Notes: generated by a model not told the origin, from the sequence alone. A stretch of DNA of 11,607 bases from Cyclostephanos tholiformis (GCA_036939975.1 JALLPB010001432.1:1-11607); one strand, 5' to 3'. Positions 1 through 7,576 are shown, numbered from the stretch's first letter. Program-made: numbers and translations.

Positions 1-4
1 GAAC

Positions 5-56
5 CAAAGGTCCATCTTTCATTGGGATGAAAAGCCGCAGGCCCTATCGGCTTGTC
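5..56 (+). repeat. Dispersed hairpin-bearing repeat, copy A
   Basis: This segment matches 9888-9939 at 48 of 52 positions, and the last 35 bp (22-56 versus 9905-9939) are identical. Inside it AAGCCG (32-37) and CGGCTT (48-53) can pair to form a 6-bp stem with a 10-nt loop. Similarity between the two copies stops abruptly three bases after the hairpin, which suggests a defined element boundary there. The left end is cut by the window edge, so the full length is unknown. It lies about 60 bp upstream of the kinase start codon. Its family is unidentified; the end of a mobile element is my best guess. Confidence 0.7.
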
Positions 57-115
57 AATAATAATATTATTGTTTTATTATTTACATATTGATAACTCGC
101 GACCCACGCCCCCGA

Positions 116-884
116 ATGGCGCCATCCGATTACGTGAAATCTCGCGGCCTGAATAGTCATGAGGAATTATTCGCCACCCTCGTCGATGGTCGGCCTTACA
201 TGCCGAATCTCAAGGTCGACGTATCGTCGGAATCGTCCATCGTGTATGCCGCATTGTGCATCGTCTTGCATCACGCGAGGATAGGTGCATCATCGACCGA
301 TTGCGATCGCGACGACTCGGGGGATGATGCCGCCATCATCGACGTACGTGGCGACGATGATAATTCGAACGCCGTGTCGCCGTCGTCGTTGTTGTTGTTA
401 CCGCCCCTCGACGATGTATTATCGTCGTCGTCGTCGTCGGTCATCCCCGGGGGGGGTGGGGGGGGGGGGATCGGGGTGGGATTGACCTGCACGAGGATCA
501 CCGGCGGCATTACCAATTCGTTGTATCGCGTGGACGGATTCGTCGACGTCCTATCGTCGTGCCGCGCGTCGATCGATGGAGCGGTGACGTCGTCCAATCG
601 CGATGACGTCATCGAGTACCACGATTCCGTATTGGTTCGCATCTTCGGCGCCGGGGGCATGATCGATCGCGACGTCGAAACGTCGACCTACTCGGCATTG
701 TGCGATGCCGGCATCGCGTATCGTCACCTCGGACGATTCGGGAATGGTCGCGTCGAGGGTTGGTTGGAGGGGTACGTGCCGTTGAAATGCGACGATTTGT
801 CGGACGCGAACGCGAGCATGGCCATAGCGAGGGAGATGGCGAGGTTGCATTGCAATTTCGAACTGCCGCCGGGGGAATTGCGCG

Positions 885-916
<32 letters not shown>

Positions 917-1804
917 AATCACGGCGGCACGGACCCGAACAACGCGACGAAATGCGTGGTGGGATTGTGGAATCAATTGAAAGATTGGATGGCGCAGGCG
1001 AAGGGATACGACGAGTTCAGGACATCGGAGGACACGAGGAGGGTGAGGGAATTGAAATTGGACGAGATCGAGGTCGAGGTTCGTAATTATATCACCTCAC
1101 TCGGGGAGGATAAGGAGAGGATTGTTTTCAGGTGGGTAATAATATATTGGATGGACGATGAGCGTATGAAACACGCATCGATGCTTATATGTGTATATAT
1201 ATATCACCCTTCCCCGTCTAACTATTTTCGAGTCGTTGGAATCGCCGCGCTTTATTCGTTATTATTCATATATATTCGAATTGTGAAAAAAAAAAAAATA
1301 ATAATAATAAGCCACAATGACCTCCTCGCCGCGAACATCATGCGACATCGGGAAAGCGGCGAGATTCGACTAATCGATTTCGAATACGGCGGAACGAACT
1401 ACGCGGCGTTCGATATCGCGAATCATCTCAACGAACATGCGGGGGGCACGAGCGCGGAGGAGAACGGGATACCCGATTACTCGAAATTTCCGAATCTCGA
1501 TCGTCAACTAGGCTTTTGCCTCGAGTACGTCAGGACGTCCAGGGCGATTCTCTCGGGCGGCGTCGTCGGGGACGGTGACGTCGACGATGGCGCGGATGAT
1601 GATGTGTGCGCGGAGGCCAATGACCTCCTGGAACAGGTCCAAAAGTTCCTATTGGTCAATCACCTGTATTGGGGATTGTGGGCGATCAATCAGGCGGCCG
1701 TGGAGGGGTGCGACGAGTTCGATTATCTCAATTTCGCGACCAGCAGGATCAACGAATTCCGCGCAAGGAAGGAGGACATGGCAAGGACGGGGACGGGAAA
1801 ATGA
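116..1804 (+). CDS. Ethanolamine kinase (choline/ethanolamine kinase family), two exons
   Basis: Predicted cytosolic kinase that phosphorylates ethanolamine (possibly also choline) with ATP, the first step of the CDP-ethanolamine (Kennedy) branch of phospholipid synthesis. Exons are 116-1131 and 1312-1804, giving 502 residues. The start is the first in-frame ATG; the frame is open a further 27 bp upstream but without ATG. Visible motifs are the nucleotide-binding loop ITGGITNSLYRV (from residue 128), VLVRIFGAGGMIDRDVE, the catalytic loop HNDLLAANIM (H340, D342, N347) and the metal-binding LIDFEYGG (D361, E363). The segment FEYGG..NYAAFDIANHLNEHAGG is very like ethanolamine kinases, which favours that substrate over choline. 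The N-terminal half carries low-complexity insertions unusual for the family: an Asp-rich stretch, Ser6 (103-108), Gly7 (112-118) and His10 (258-267). These probably form exposed loops. The gene is convergent with the next one. The family is sure; substrate preference is inferred. Confidence 0.93.
422..469 (+). repeat. Coding TCG repeat and poly-G tract
   Basis: Six TCG codons (422-439) encode Ser6. They are followed by runs of 8 G (449-456) and 12 G (458-469) encoding Gly7. Both are slippage-prone and lie in a variable loop before the nucleotide-binding motif. The reading frame is kept, but this is also a place where a sequencing or assembly error is easy. Confidence 0.85.
887..916 (+). repeat. 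Coding (CAT)10 microsatellite, His10
   Basis: Ten uninterrupted CAT codons encode His10 (residues 258-267), followed by Asn-His. The absence of synonymous CAC codons within the run indicates recent expansion by slippage rather than long-term selection on the protein. It sits between REMARLHCNFELP and the VGLWNQLKDW segment of the kinase. Confidence 0.95.
1132..1311 (+). other. Intron of the ethanolamine kinase gene, stop-free and frame-preserving
   Basis: The donor is GTGGGT after TTTCAG and the acceptor is AATAAG before CCACAATGAC. Removing the segment joins GERIVF-type sequence to SHNDLLAANIM in phase 2 and restores the uninterrupted kinase catalytic loop. The segment is much more AT-rich than the flanking exons and contains a TATATATA stretch and a 13-A run. 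It is exactly 180 bp long and has no in-frame stop, so an unspliced message would still encode a protein with 60 extra, mostly hydrophobic residues just before the catalytic His. Confidence 0.88.
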
Positions 1805-2141
1805 TGTTTTCTCTAGAGATAGAGAGATGCGAGAACGGACAATAACGACCAGTGGCACGTAAGTGTTATACAAGGAAGAAAATAACGATACATCCACCTC
1901 AAGTAAACACGCCTCGTATGCTTAGCTTCAACGCTATATTTAATCTGATACATCATACTCCACAGGAGACCAACTTTCGTTTCTAACTTGGCATTCCATC
2001 GAAAAAGTAACACCTGACAGAGTGCACTTAACCGAAATATCCACCGATTCATCAATGATTACATATACTATCTCGCACAAATAATCACCGCATGTACTAA
2101 TGGACGATACCTAAATGGGTACGTCCATAATGCGTAGTCTC
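1805..2141. other. Intergenic spacer between convergent genes
   Basis: This 337-bp spacer separates the stop codons of the kinase (+) and the surface-protein gene (-). It should hold both 3' untranslated regions and both polyadenylation sites. Short open frames on the minus strand cross it, but they show no recognisable protein and are broken up. I see no RNA gene or repeat here. Confidence 0.6.
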
Positions 2142-4052
2142 TTACAACATCAAGAAAGTGCCGAGAAAGATGACTGCGGCCACAACAGTCCATGATTTCA
2201 CTCCATTCAGACTGGGGCCCGAGCTCTTGTTCTCCGAACCAATCGGTGCATATTCGAGATAGGAAGCCGCGTTGATTGCTCCGCCCCATGCATCGTCGAA
2301 GCCTGTCCTTGATTTGCCGCCCTTGCCCTTTCCGCTTTTTTCGAATAGAGCGAATTTCTTGGAAGCCTCCGACTTCGACGACTTGCTTGAGTGGCTCTTG
2401 TACGTCTTTGACTTCGCGGACTGCAAGGGGAGGAACGAAATATTCCAAGTAAGTTCAATGGACATATCGTTTGAGGTAAAAAAATCTGCAGCATTTACGC
2501 ACTTTGCCAAAGAGAGCTGTTGTTGATATAGCATAGAGAGATAGAAAATTTGGTTAAACTCAGTTCTTACGAACGACCATAACAAAACAAAGAGTGAGTA
2601 GGTTCATCTCACGCTGGCGCTCAGTGGGAGGGGGTGTCGGCTTTCCAGTGGGCACCCGAGTGGGTTTTTTAGTTTGCCACAAGGCAGTGGGTTCATGGGT
2701 TGTGGTAGGACTGCCGGTTCTATTAATAATAAAACATATGTTCCAAGGAAAAGTGGCCTTAGACTGATTGCAAAACGTTGAGACCGAAAAAAACATAATT
2801 GTGGAAGAATGATGGATAACTTACGGATCATCCGAAGGAGAAAGGGTTGGGGAAACTGTCGGATATAAAGTAGGAGACACAGTCTGGCGATGTAACAGGT
2901 AAATTTATATGAAGTAAAGGGGTCAGAGAGAGAATTTTGAGGAGGAATCAATAGTAGAGCTAACCGACTTACTGGACTCAAGGTAGGCTCCCAAGAACCC
3001 CTCCAATTCGTGGGACTCTTAGTCGGCTTCTTTGTGGGCTTCTTTGTGGGCTTCTTTGTGGGCTTCTTGGTGGGCTTCTTGGTGGGCTTCTTGGTGGGCT
3101 CCCAAGGACCCGACCAAGAGTCCGTTGGGCTCTTGGTGGGGTTCTCTGTGAGCTCCCAAGGACCCCACCAATTCGTGGGACTTTTTGTTGGTTTCTTTGT
3201 GGGCTCCCAAGCACCAGACCAGGAGTCTGTGGGACTCTTGGTTGGACTCGCAGTCTATTCATAAATTTAATCAATTGCATCAAGCCGGTAAGATATCGAG
3301 ATTCTAGAACTAGAAGGTTAACAGAGTACGGATTGGATGAAAAACTCACTGATGATTCCCACGAATCCGACCAGACCGGATTCTTGGACGGCATCCTTGA
3401 TACCGAAGCAAAAGGTTTTCCCGATGGTGACTTGGTTGGATTCTCAGCCTGTTACAAGAAGCGAGTCGCCATGAAATTAAAATGGTTGTGAAAAATGGCT
3501 ACCATTTAAGCCGCTTCCGAGACATGACAAATACGAAGTAGTAGCTTACCGGGCTGAGCGTGGGATTTGGAGAAGTCCACCCGCCACCATTCCAATAATT
3601 ATTCGGTTTAGAAGTCGGCTGCATGGTTGTGGTTGGGCTTGAAGAATCGATTGAGGCGACTTTGATCTCTAGGTCGGACATGGTTGGATTTAAGGTTTCG
3701 ATTTGAGTGGCCTCGAGCTCCTGAATGAACATGGTTGGGCTTGTTGTTTCGATCTGAGCAGCTTGGAGATTTGGTTGTGGAACTGACGAAGGAGCGATAG
3801 TTAGGATTGGCGTAATGGTCACGAGATAAGGACTCGGCATCCTGGATATGGTTGAACTTGAGGTCTCAATCTGCTCGGCATTGATCCCTGACTGATCGGT
3901 TTCAAGGTCCGGCTGAGTTTTAATGTTGTTGCATATGACATATGAGAAAAAGAAATAGGAGCGGACAACATAATAACCGTCAAACTCACTCTTCCGTTAA
4001 TGGACAATGGCGCGAGGATCATAGCCTTGAATGCTAAAGTCAACGTCTTCAT
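2142..4052 (-). CDS. Secreted, probably GPI-anchored PTKK/Trp-repeat surface protein, eight exons
   Basis: Function unknown; the architecture is that of an extracellular stalk or wall protein. Reconstructed minus-strand exons are 4052-3990, 3912-3550, 3448-3350, 3254-2973, 2883-2825, 2719-2613, 2516-2503 and 2420-2142. All junctions are GT-AG, introns are 77-105 bp, and the joined frame has 421 codons. Exon 1 encodes a signal-peptide-like start (MKTLTLAFKAMILAPLSING). Exon 2 (residues 22-142) has about four degenerate copies of a motif like A-x-QIET-x-x-PTM. Exon 3 (143-175) contains NPVWSDSWESS. Exon 4 (176-269) has Trp-rich units such as SPTDSWSGAWEPTKK and a PTKK run. Exons 5-6 are Pro-Thr-rich. 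Exon 8 (330-421) is Ser/Lys/Gly-rich and ends in a hydrophobic tail, WTVVAAVIFLGTFLML, with no cytoplasmic tail, as in GPI-anchor signals. The least certain parts are the exon 6 donor (2612, alternative 2570) and the 14-nt exon 7, which I infer because it is needed to enter the exon 8 frame. Confidence 0.72.
2503..2516 (-). other. Predicted 14-nt microexon (exon 7) of the surface-protein gene
   Basis: The acceptor CAACAACAG precedes 2516 and the donor GTGCGT follows 2503. The 14 nt supply PLFGK-type sequence and convert the phase-1 end of exon 6 into the phase-0 start of exon 8, the frame ending in the Lys/Ser/Gly-rich region and hydrophobic tail. Direct joining of exon 6 to exon 8, or use of the GTAAAT donor four bases later, would enter a different frame that is also open but lacks the tail. 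Confidence 0.5.
3025..3096 (-). repeat. 12-bp coding minisatellite, six units (PTKK repeat)
   Basis: Six head-to-tail 12-bp units, three GGCTTCTTTGTG and three GGCTTCTTGGTG on the plus strand, encode the Pro-Thr-Lys-Lys run in exon 4 of the surface-protein gene. The two unit types differ by one base and form two homogeneous blocks, so the array has expanded recently. The number of copies would set the length of a basic, proline-rich stalk. Confidence 0.93.
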
Positions 4053-5348
4053 GATTGCGTTATGTTGTAAAGATTATAAATGAAGTTTCAGATGATGATA
4101 TCACCACGGAGGCACACAGAAGGATTATTAGATCGGTGTTACCGTGTTATCGATTTATGATCCGATGAAAAGTTAAAGGCATAAAGAGTCTCCTATGCGT
4201 CATCTTTACAAACTCCAATGGCAGTGTGTTTCGATCCCACAGCAGGGGCTAGTTCTCACGTAGATCCAACGCCGAAGAAGCCTCATAAGATGACGAAGGA
4301 TAAATCCTAACGTGGGCTGTGTAGGATATGCGTGAGATATTCCTATTTGCAAGATTTGGACGAACCAGGAGCAGCCCGGAACGTAGCATTTTGATGAGAA
4401 GTAATGCTATAATCATGAAAGGCCGATATGATCCGTCATTCCTCTTTTGGAATACAGGAATCAAATCTGAATCACGTTAGGAGATTCTCTTTAATGATTC
4501 GCACGCCAAAGCGTGGTCCGGAGAGCCATTTAGACCACCCATCGGATTCACCATTTTTGGCGAAACACCGCCCAAGCGGTCATTAAACTCAGGATGTCAT
4601 GTTCTTTCATCCAGTTCCCGCACCTCGCATGCGCCCATCAAAAATATCTGGCCTCCCGTCGTTTGCCCAAGAAGCGAGAAGGCAGTGATAGGACATCGTA
4701 GACGAGTACCGTCGTCCATTTTCTTTTGGCCAACCCGAGATGATGAAACGAACGGTCATAAATTGATTCCCGCTCCATGGGAGATATTACCCCCCCCCCC
4801 CCCCCCGGGCAAGTGTCTACGCTACAAGATGGCGCCCAGGGATCCACCTCGCCAGGAACGGAGAGATGATATTCATAACATCGGAAAATTTCCCACCAAA
4901 AATATACGTTTAGATAATGTATGAATGTGATCGAGAAATAGGTTCTACTCTTATATTTGTATGGTCGGCGGGGGGAGGTTCCGTGACCCTCGCCCAATTG
5001 ATTCATCGAATCACGATTCGCCGGGTGCGGCTGGAATTGGAAATCTACTCCCCCATGAATCAAGGCACGAATCAGTTCCCTCCCTTTCATCGGATGCAGG
5101 AATGAAACCGATTTTCAGTGACATAGTAAAAAATAAGATCTCTGTCGTGTGATCGTGCTTGCTTCGTGAGCAATAATTGGCGGGCGATGGCGCTCAATTT
5201 CCGCCGCGCGCGCCCGCCCAACCCGCCCGCCTATGCCAACTCTAGAGGTAGGTAGTACCCACCCAAATACTCTATCGTAGGATTGGATGATTATCGTACG
5301 CAGCAGAAGCATGTCAAAAACAGCAAAAAGCAAAAAGCAAGAATCGTA
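4053..5348. other. Gene-poor region with a poly-C tract and hairpins
   Basis: The 4053-4250 end is the presumed promoter and 5' leader of the minus-strand surface-protein gene. An AT-rich TTTATAATC lies about 25 nt upstream of its ATG, a weak TATA candidate. Further on there are short inverted repeats: CACGC/GCGTG (4502-4515), GTGGTC/GACCAC (4513-4538, excluding the first) and ACCGC/GCGGT (4568-4581). There is a 17-C run (4790-4806) and a GC-rich CGCGCGCCCGCCC stretch near 5200-5230. Minus-strand frames at 4249-4464 and 4638-5090 are open but resemble no protein I know and contain the poly-C-encoded Gly run, so I do not call them genes. Confidence 0.5.
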
Positions 5349-5548
5349 CCGTATTCACCGGGGCATAAGCACCATTTCCCGCCAAAATGTTTTTGGATTT
5401 ATCTTCTCGAAAATTGCCCCCCTGAAAAATTACAGAAAATATTCCAAAATCCGCTGGGGGTGTAAAATTTTTATTTTTATCTACCTCTACGTACCAAACT
5501 GCAAAAGAAATTTGGCGGGAAGCGGTGCTTATGCCCCGGTGAATACGG
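5349..5548. mobile_element. Complete 200-bp MITE with 38-bp terminal inverted repeats and TA flanks
   Basis: The ends 5349-5386 and 5511-5548 are inverted repeats matching at 36 of 38 positions, beginning CCGTATTCACCGGGGCATAA at each end. Each end is directly flanked by TA (5347-5348 and 5549-5550), as expected for a TA target-site duplication. The 124-bp interior is AT-rich and has no coding capacity, so this is a non-autonomous element moved in trans. TA duplication points to the Tc1/mariner-pogo group. The CCGTATT...CATAAG pattern at the terminus resembles what I recall of pogo-like ends, but that is a memory-based inference. The near-identical ends suggest a fairly young insertion. Confidence 0.88.
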
Positions 5549-5811
5549 TAGGTAAATAGATGAAATAAGTACCCAAAGCACCATAACAAAAAAGTATCGT
5601 CCCATTTTCAACTGCGATTCGAAAACAAACGTCGAGGCGGATCATTGTGGAACGAAGGGGAGATGGATGCCGAGAATAAAAATACCTCGAGGACTTCGGG
5701 TCGGGAGAGGAGGGCGGTCCGAGTTTAGTAGTATCGCGCGAGGGGCCAACAAGGGGCACTTTTACCCAGAGCGACATGCCGGCGGACGGCGCTCCGTCGT
5801 GGGTCGGGTTT

Positions 5812-5840
5812 AATCAAACGACGAGAGGCTCGTTTTGATT
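5812..5840. repeat. Hairpin with 12-bp stem
   Basis: AATCAAA-cg-ACGAG (5812-5825) pairs with CTCGTTTTGATT (5829-5840) across a 3-nt AGG loop. The stem is 12 bp with one 2-nt bulge. It lies outside any recognised gene. Confidence 0.7.
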
Positions 5841-5856
5841 GTCGGGGGCGATGCGG

Positions 5857-5928
5857 CTTTTTTCACGTCGAAAGAATGAAGCATTTTCATATCCGGAACG
5901 GTATTGGGCCGCCTCGACGTGAAAGAAG
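5857..5928. repeat. Inverted repeat with ACGT-core arms
   Basis: TTTCACGTCGA (5861-5871) and TCGACGTGAAA (5914-5924) are exact inverted copies 42 bp apart, and the arms extend with one mismatch towards 5857 and 5928. ACGT cores are typical binding sites of bZIP-type factors. Whether this pair regulates anything is unknown. Confidence 0.5.
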
Positions 5929-6816
5929 TCGAGCATGATGTTTCCTTTCTCGGTGGGGAGATTACATCGATCCATATCCTCGAACGGGAATGAGCGAGTT
6001 CATTATTCGTCTCGGATGATCCATTCCTCCCGGTCGTCGGAAATCATGCGCGTCACGGTGGTCCCCCTCGCTTGTTTTCGTGAGTGTATCTCCGTTGACT
6101 ATGTATTTTACGAAAGGGGTCTCGATATGGGATGCACGCTCGGATATTGGCCGAGAGGTCCCGGACCGGTCGCGAATAAACGAAATGACCTTTGTCATGA
6201 ACGAGACACGGCCAGACGGACAGCGTCCATGATGAATATGATGGATCCGACGAGAGTGCGCATCTACACGCAACGGATATTTGGATTACGTCGGGCATTT
6301 CTAATCGTAACATTATGTGTATGCTCCAGACTGTACACAGTAGTGCATATTACGAAGGCCCCGAAGTTAATATGCCGTTGGAATGCTGTTGCGTACCAAT
6401 TGTCATGAAAAATAATCCATGAATGTGTTAAACTTACACGCATTGCCTCCGATAATGTATTGCCTTAAAAGTTCTACGTAATCTCACTAATTGGGCCCAA
6501 AAGGGACGAAATTCAGTTTTCACAAATCCCGGGTGGTTCAATATGAATCCCTTTTTTCTTTTATCATTGGCGTGGACATCTTTTTATTTGGATTCGTTTC
6601 ATTATATCATCATGGTTCGTGATGGTATGGCTCTACCACGTCTTTTTTTTATGAAAGCAGGCAAACAGGATGGCCAGGCAGATTGGTCCCAAGGCATCTC
6701 CGATATTGATTTGACTTGGAGGTCAGATATATGACATGGGACGTAAGACAGTTCCATGGTGAGTAGGATTGATCTAGAATTGGAAGGACTTTGAATCTCT
6801 TAGGTGGTGGCTGATC

Positions 6817-7289
6817 AAGGAGTCGATTTCTCGGAGGGCAAATTGGAGGGACTCTCACTTGGGATCTTGGAAGGACTCGCTGAGGGAATCTCTGAAGGAT
6901 TGTCGGAGAGAAGATCAGTGGGAACCTTCCAACTCTTGGAAGGAGATACGGAAGAAAATTTTGGTAGGGCTCTTCGTTTTGTGTTTGGATTTTTTTGTGG
7001 GACGGCTGCTGGTGGGGCGGCGGCTGGTAGGGCTCTTTGTTTTAGGTGCAGTTGTTGGCTTAGCCGTCCCTTTTAACTGACGACCATGCTTCCCGTCAGG
7101 AATAGGGAAAGAAATGGGGTCTTCGTCACTGGAGGCAGTGACGATGGCCTCCTACTCAACAGTGTCCAAAAGAGGAGGAGAAAAGCGCTTCTTGTCTTGG
7201 TCACTGGAGACAGCGGCAGCATCCTCGATAGTGATCAAAAGGGCAGAAAGTACTGCAAGCCCGAATAGAGAAGCAAATTTGTTGATCAT
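6817..7289 (-). pseudogene. Broken copy of the secreted Pro-Ser-repeat protein gene
   Basis: The N-terminus closely matches the intact copy at 8408-8941: a signal peptide (MINKFASLFGLAVLSALL...), the acidic propeptide-like region and GRQLKG. Codon 46 is TAG (7154-7152) where the intact copy has GAG, so translation would stop after 45 residues. Further downstream the repeat region has lost sequence and shifted frame: the upstream frame ends at a TGA near 6916, while the PSEIPSASPSKIPSESPS-type repeat continues in another frame to the shared stop at 6819-6817. The TATA-like box and upstream palindromes are intact, so it could still be transcribed. The nonsense codon is explicit in the sequence. 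Confidence 0.88.
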
Positions 7290-7344
7290 GGTTGACTGTT
7301 CACAGGCAACTGAATGAAAGAACGCGCTTCGAATGAGAATCGTT

Positions 7345-7360
7345 CATCATATATAATAAT
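7345..7360 (-). promoter_or_regulatory. TATA-like box upstream of the broken copy
   Basis: On the minus strand this reads ATTATTATATATGATG, roughly 60 nt upstream of the ATG at 7289. The same element, with only flanking differences, occurs at the same distance in copy 2. Its position and conservation fit a core promoter, though no transcription start is known. Confidence 0.5.
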
Positions 7361-7457
7361 TCTTGGTAATTGGGATAGTGACGCTGTTTTCCGGGATGAC
7401 GATGATTGACCGGATTGAGGGAGCAGCCCCACCTCAACCTTTGCTACCACAGCTCAT

Positions 7458-7576
7458 ATCTCCCCGAGATTAACGAACTCCACCGGTGAACGCCCTGTCC
7501 ACAGATCAGTCGGGGAATGTCATAGCCGGTTGCCCGCAAACAACCCACAGCAAAATGCTCGCATCTCCCCGAGATT
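7458..7576 (-). promoter_or_regulatory. Pair of ATCTCCCCGAGAT palindromes upstream of copy 1 gene
   Basis: ATCTCCCCGAGAT occurs at 7458-7470 and again at 7563-7575. Its arms ATCTC and GAGAT are perfect inverted repeats around CCC. Both sites lie 170-275 bp upstream of the ATG, and both are also present in copy 2. They are embedded in longer degenerate repeats that include an AACGCC-type motif. They are candidate transcription-factor sites; binding is unproven. Confidence 0.4.

Larger units (their letters stand above)
5551..6463. other. CpG-rich stretch without a confident gene
   Basis: This 0.9-kb region is rich in CG dinucleotides, like the kinase exons and unlike the AT-rich spacers. It contains a 157-codon ATG-initiated plus-strand frame (5935-6408) and overlapping minus-strand frames (5529-5777, 5962-6273). 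None has a domain, signal peptide or membrane segment that I recognise, and no spliced model stood out. A strong hairpin (5812-5840) and an inverted repeat with ACGT cores (5857-5928) lie just upstream of 5935. It could be a lineage-specific gene, a decayed gene or a non-coding transcript; I cannot decide. Confidence 0.4.

Noticed and set aside
89..115. Nine extra N-terminal codons of the kinase from a TTG
   Set aside because: A nuclear eukaryotic gene would start at ATG; the first in-frame ATG is at 116 and the kinase N-terminus begins naturally there.
3010..3264. Plus-strand frame encoding a hydrophobic GFFVGFFVGFLVG repeat
   Set aside because: It is the antisense reading of the 12-bp PTKK minisatellite in exon 4 of the minus-strand gene; the sense strand has consistent splice sites and a coherent protein.
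2978..3394. Long minus-strand frame rich in Arg-Ser-Pro (PPRSPQRSPQRS)
   Set aside because: Its first part is exon 3, but after 3350 it runs through an intron and reads exon 4 in the wrong frame. The spliced frame gives PTKK/Trp repeats that agree with neighbouring exons.
4226..4245. TTTCGATCCC resembling a tRNA T-arm
   Set aside because: No acceptor stem, D-arm or anticodon arm could be placed around it.
4638..5090. 150-codon minus-strand frame
   Set aside because: It reads the 17-C tract as polyglycine, has no recognisable domain or signal, and overlaps frames of similar length on the other strand.
5150..5180. GTGCTTGCTTCG resembling the 5' end of U6 snRNA
   Set aside because: Only the first dozen bases match; the rest of the conserved U6 sequence is absent.
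5283..5589. Frames on both strands with near-identical peptides at their ends
   Set aside because: They are translations of the MITE's terminal inverted repeats, not genes.
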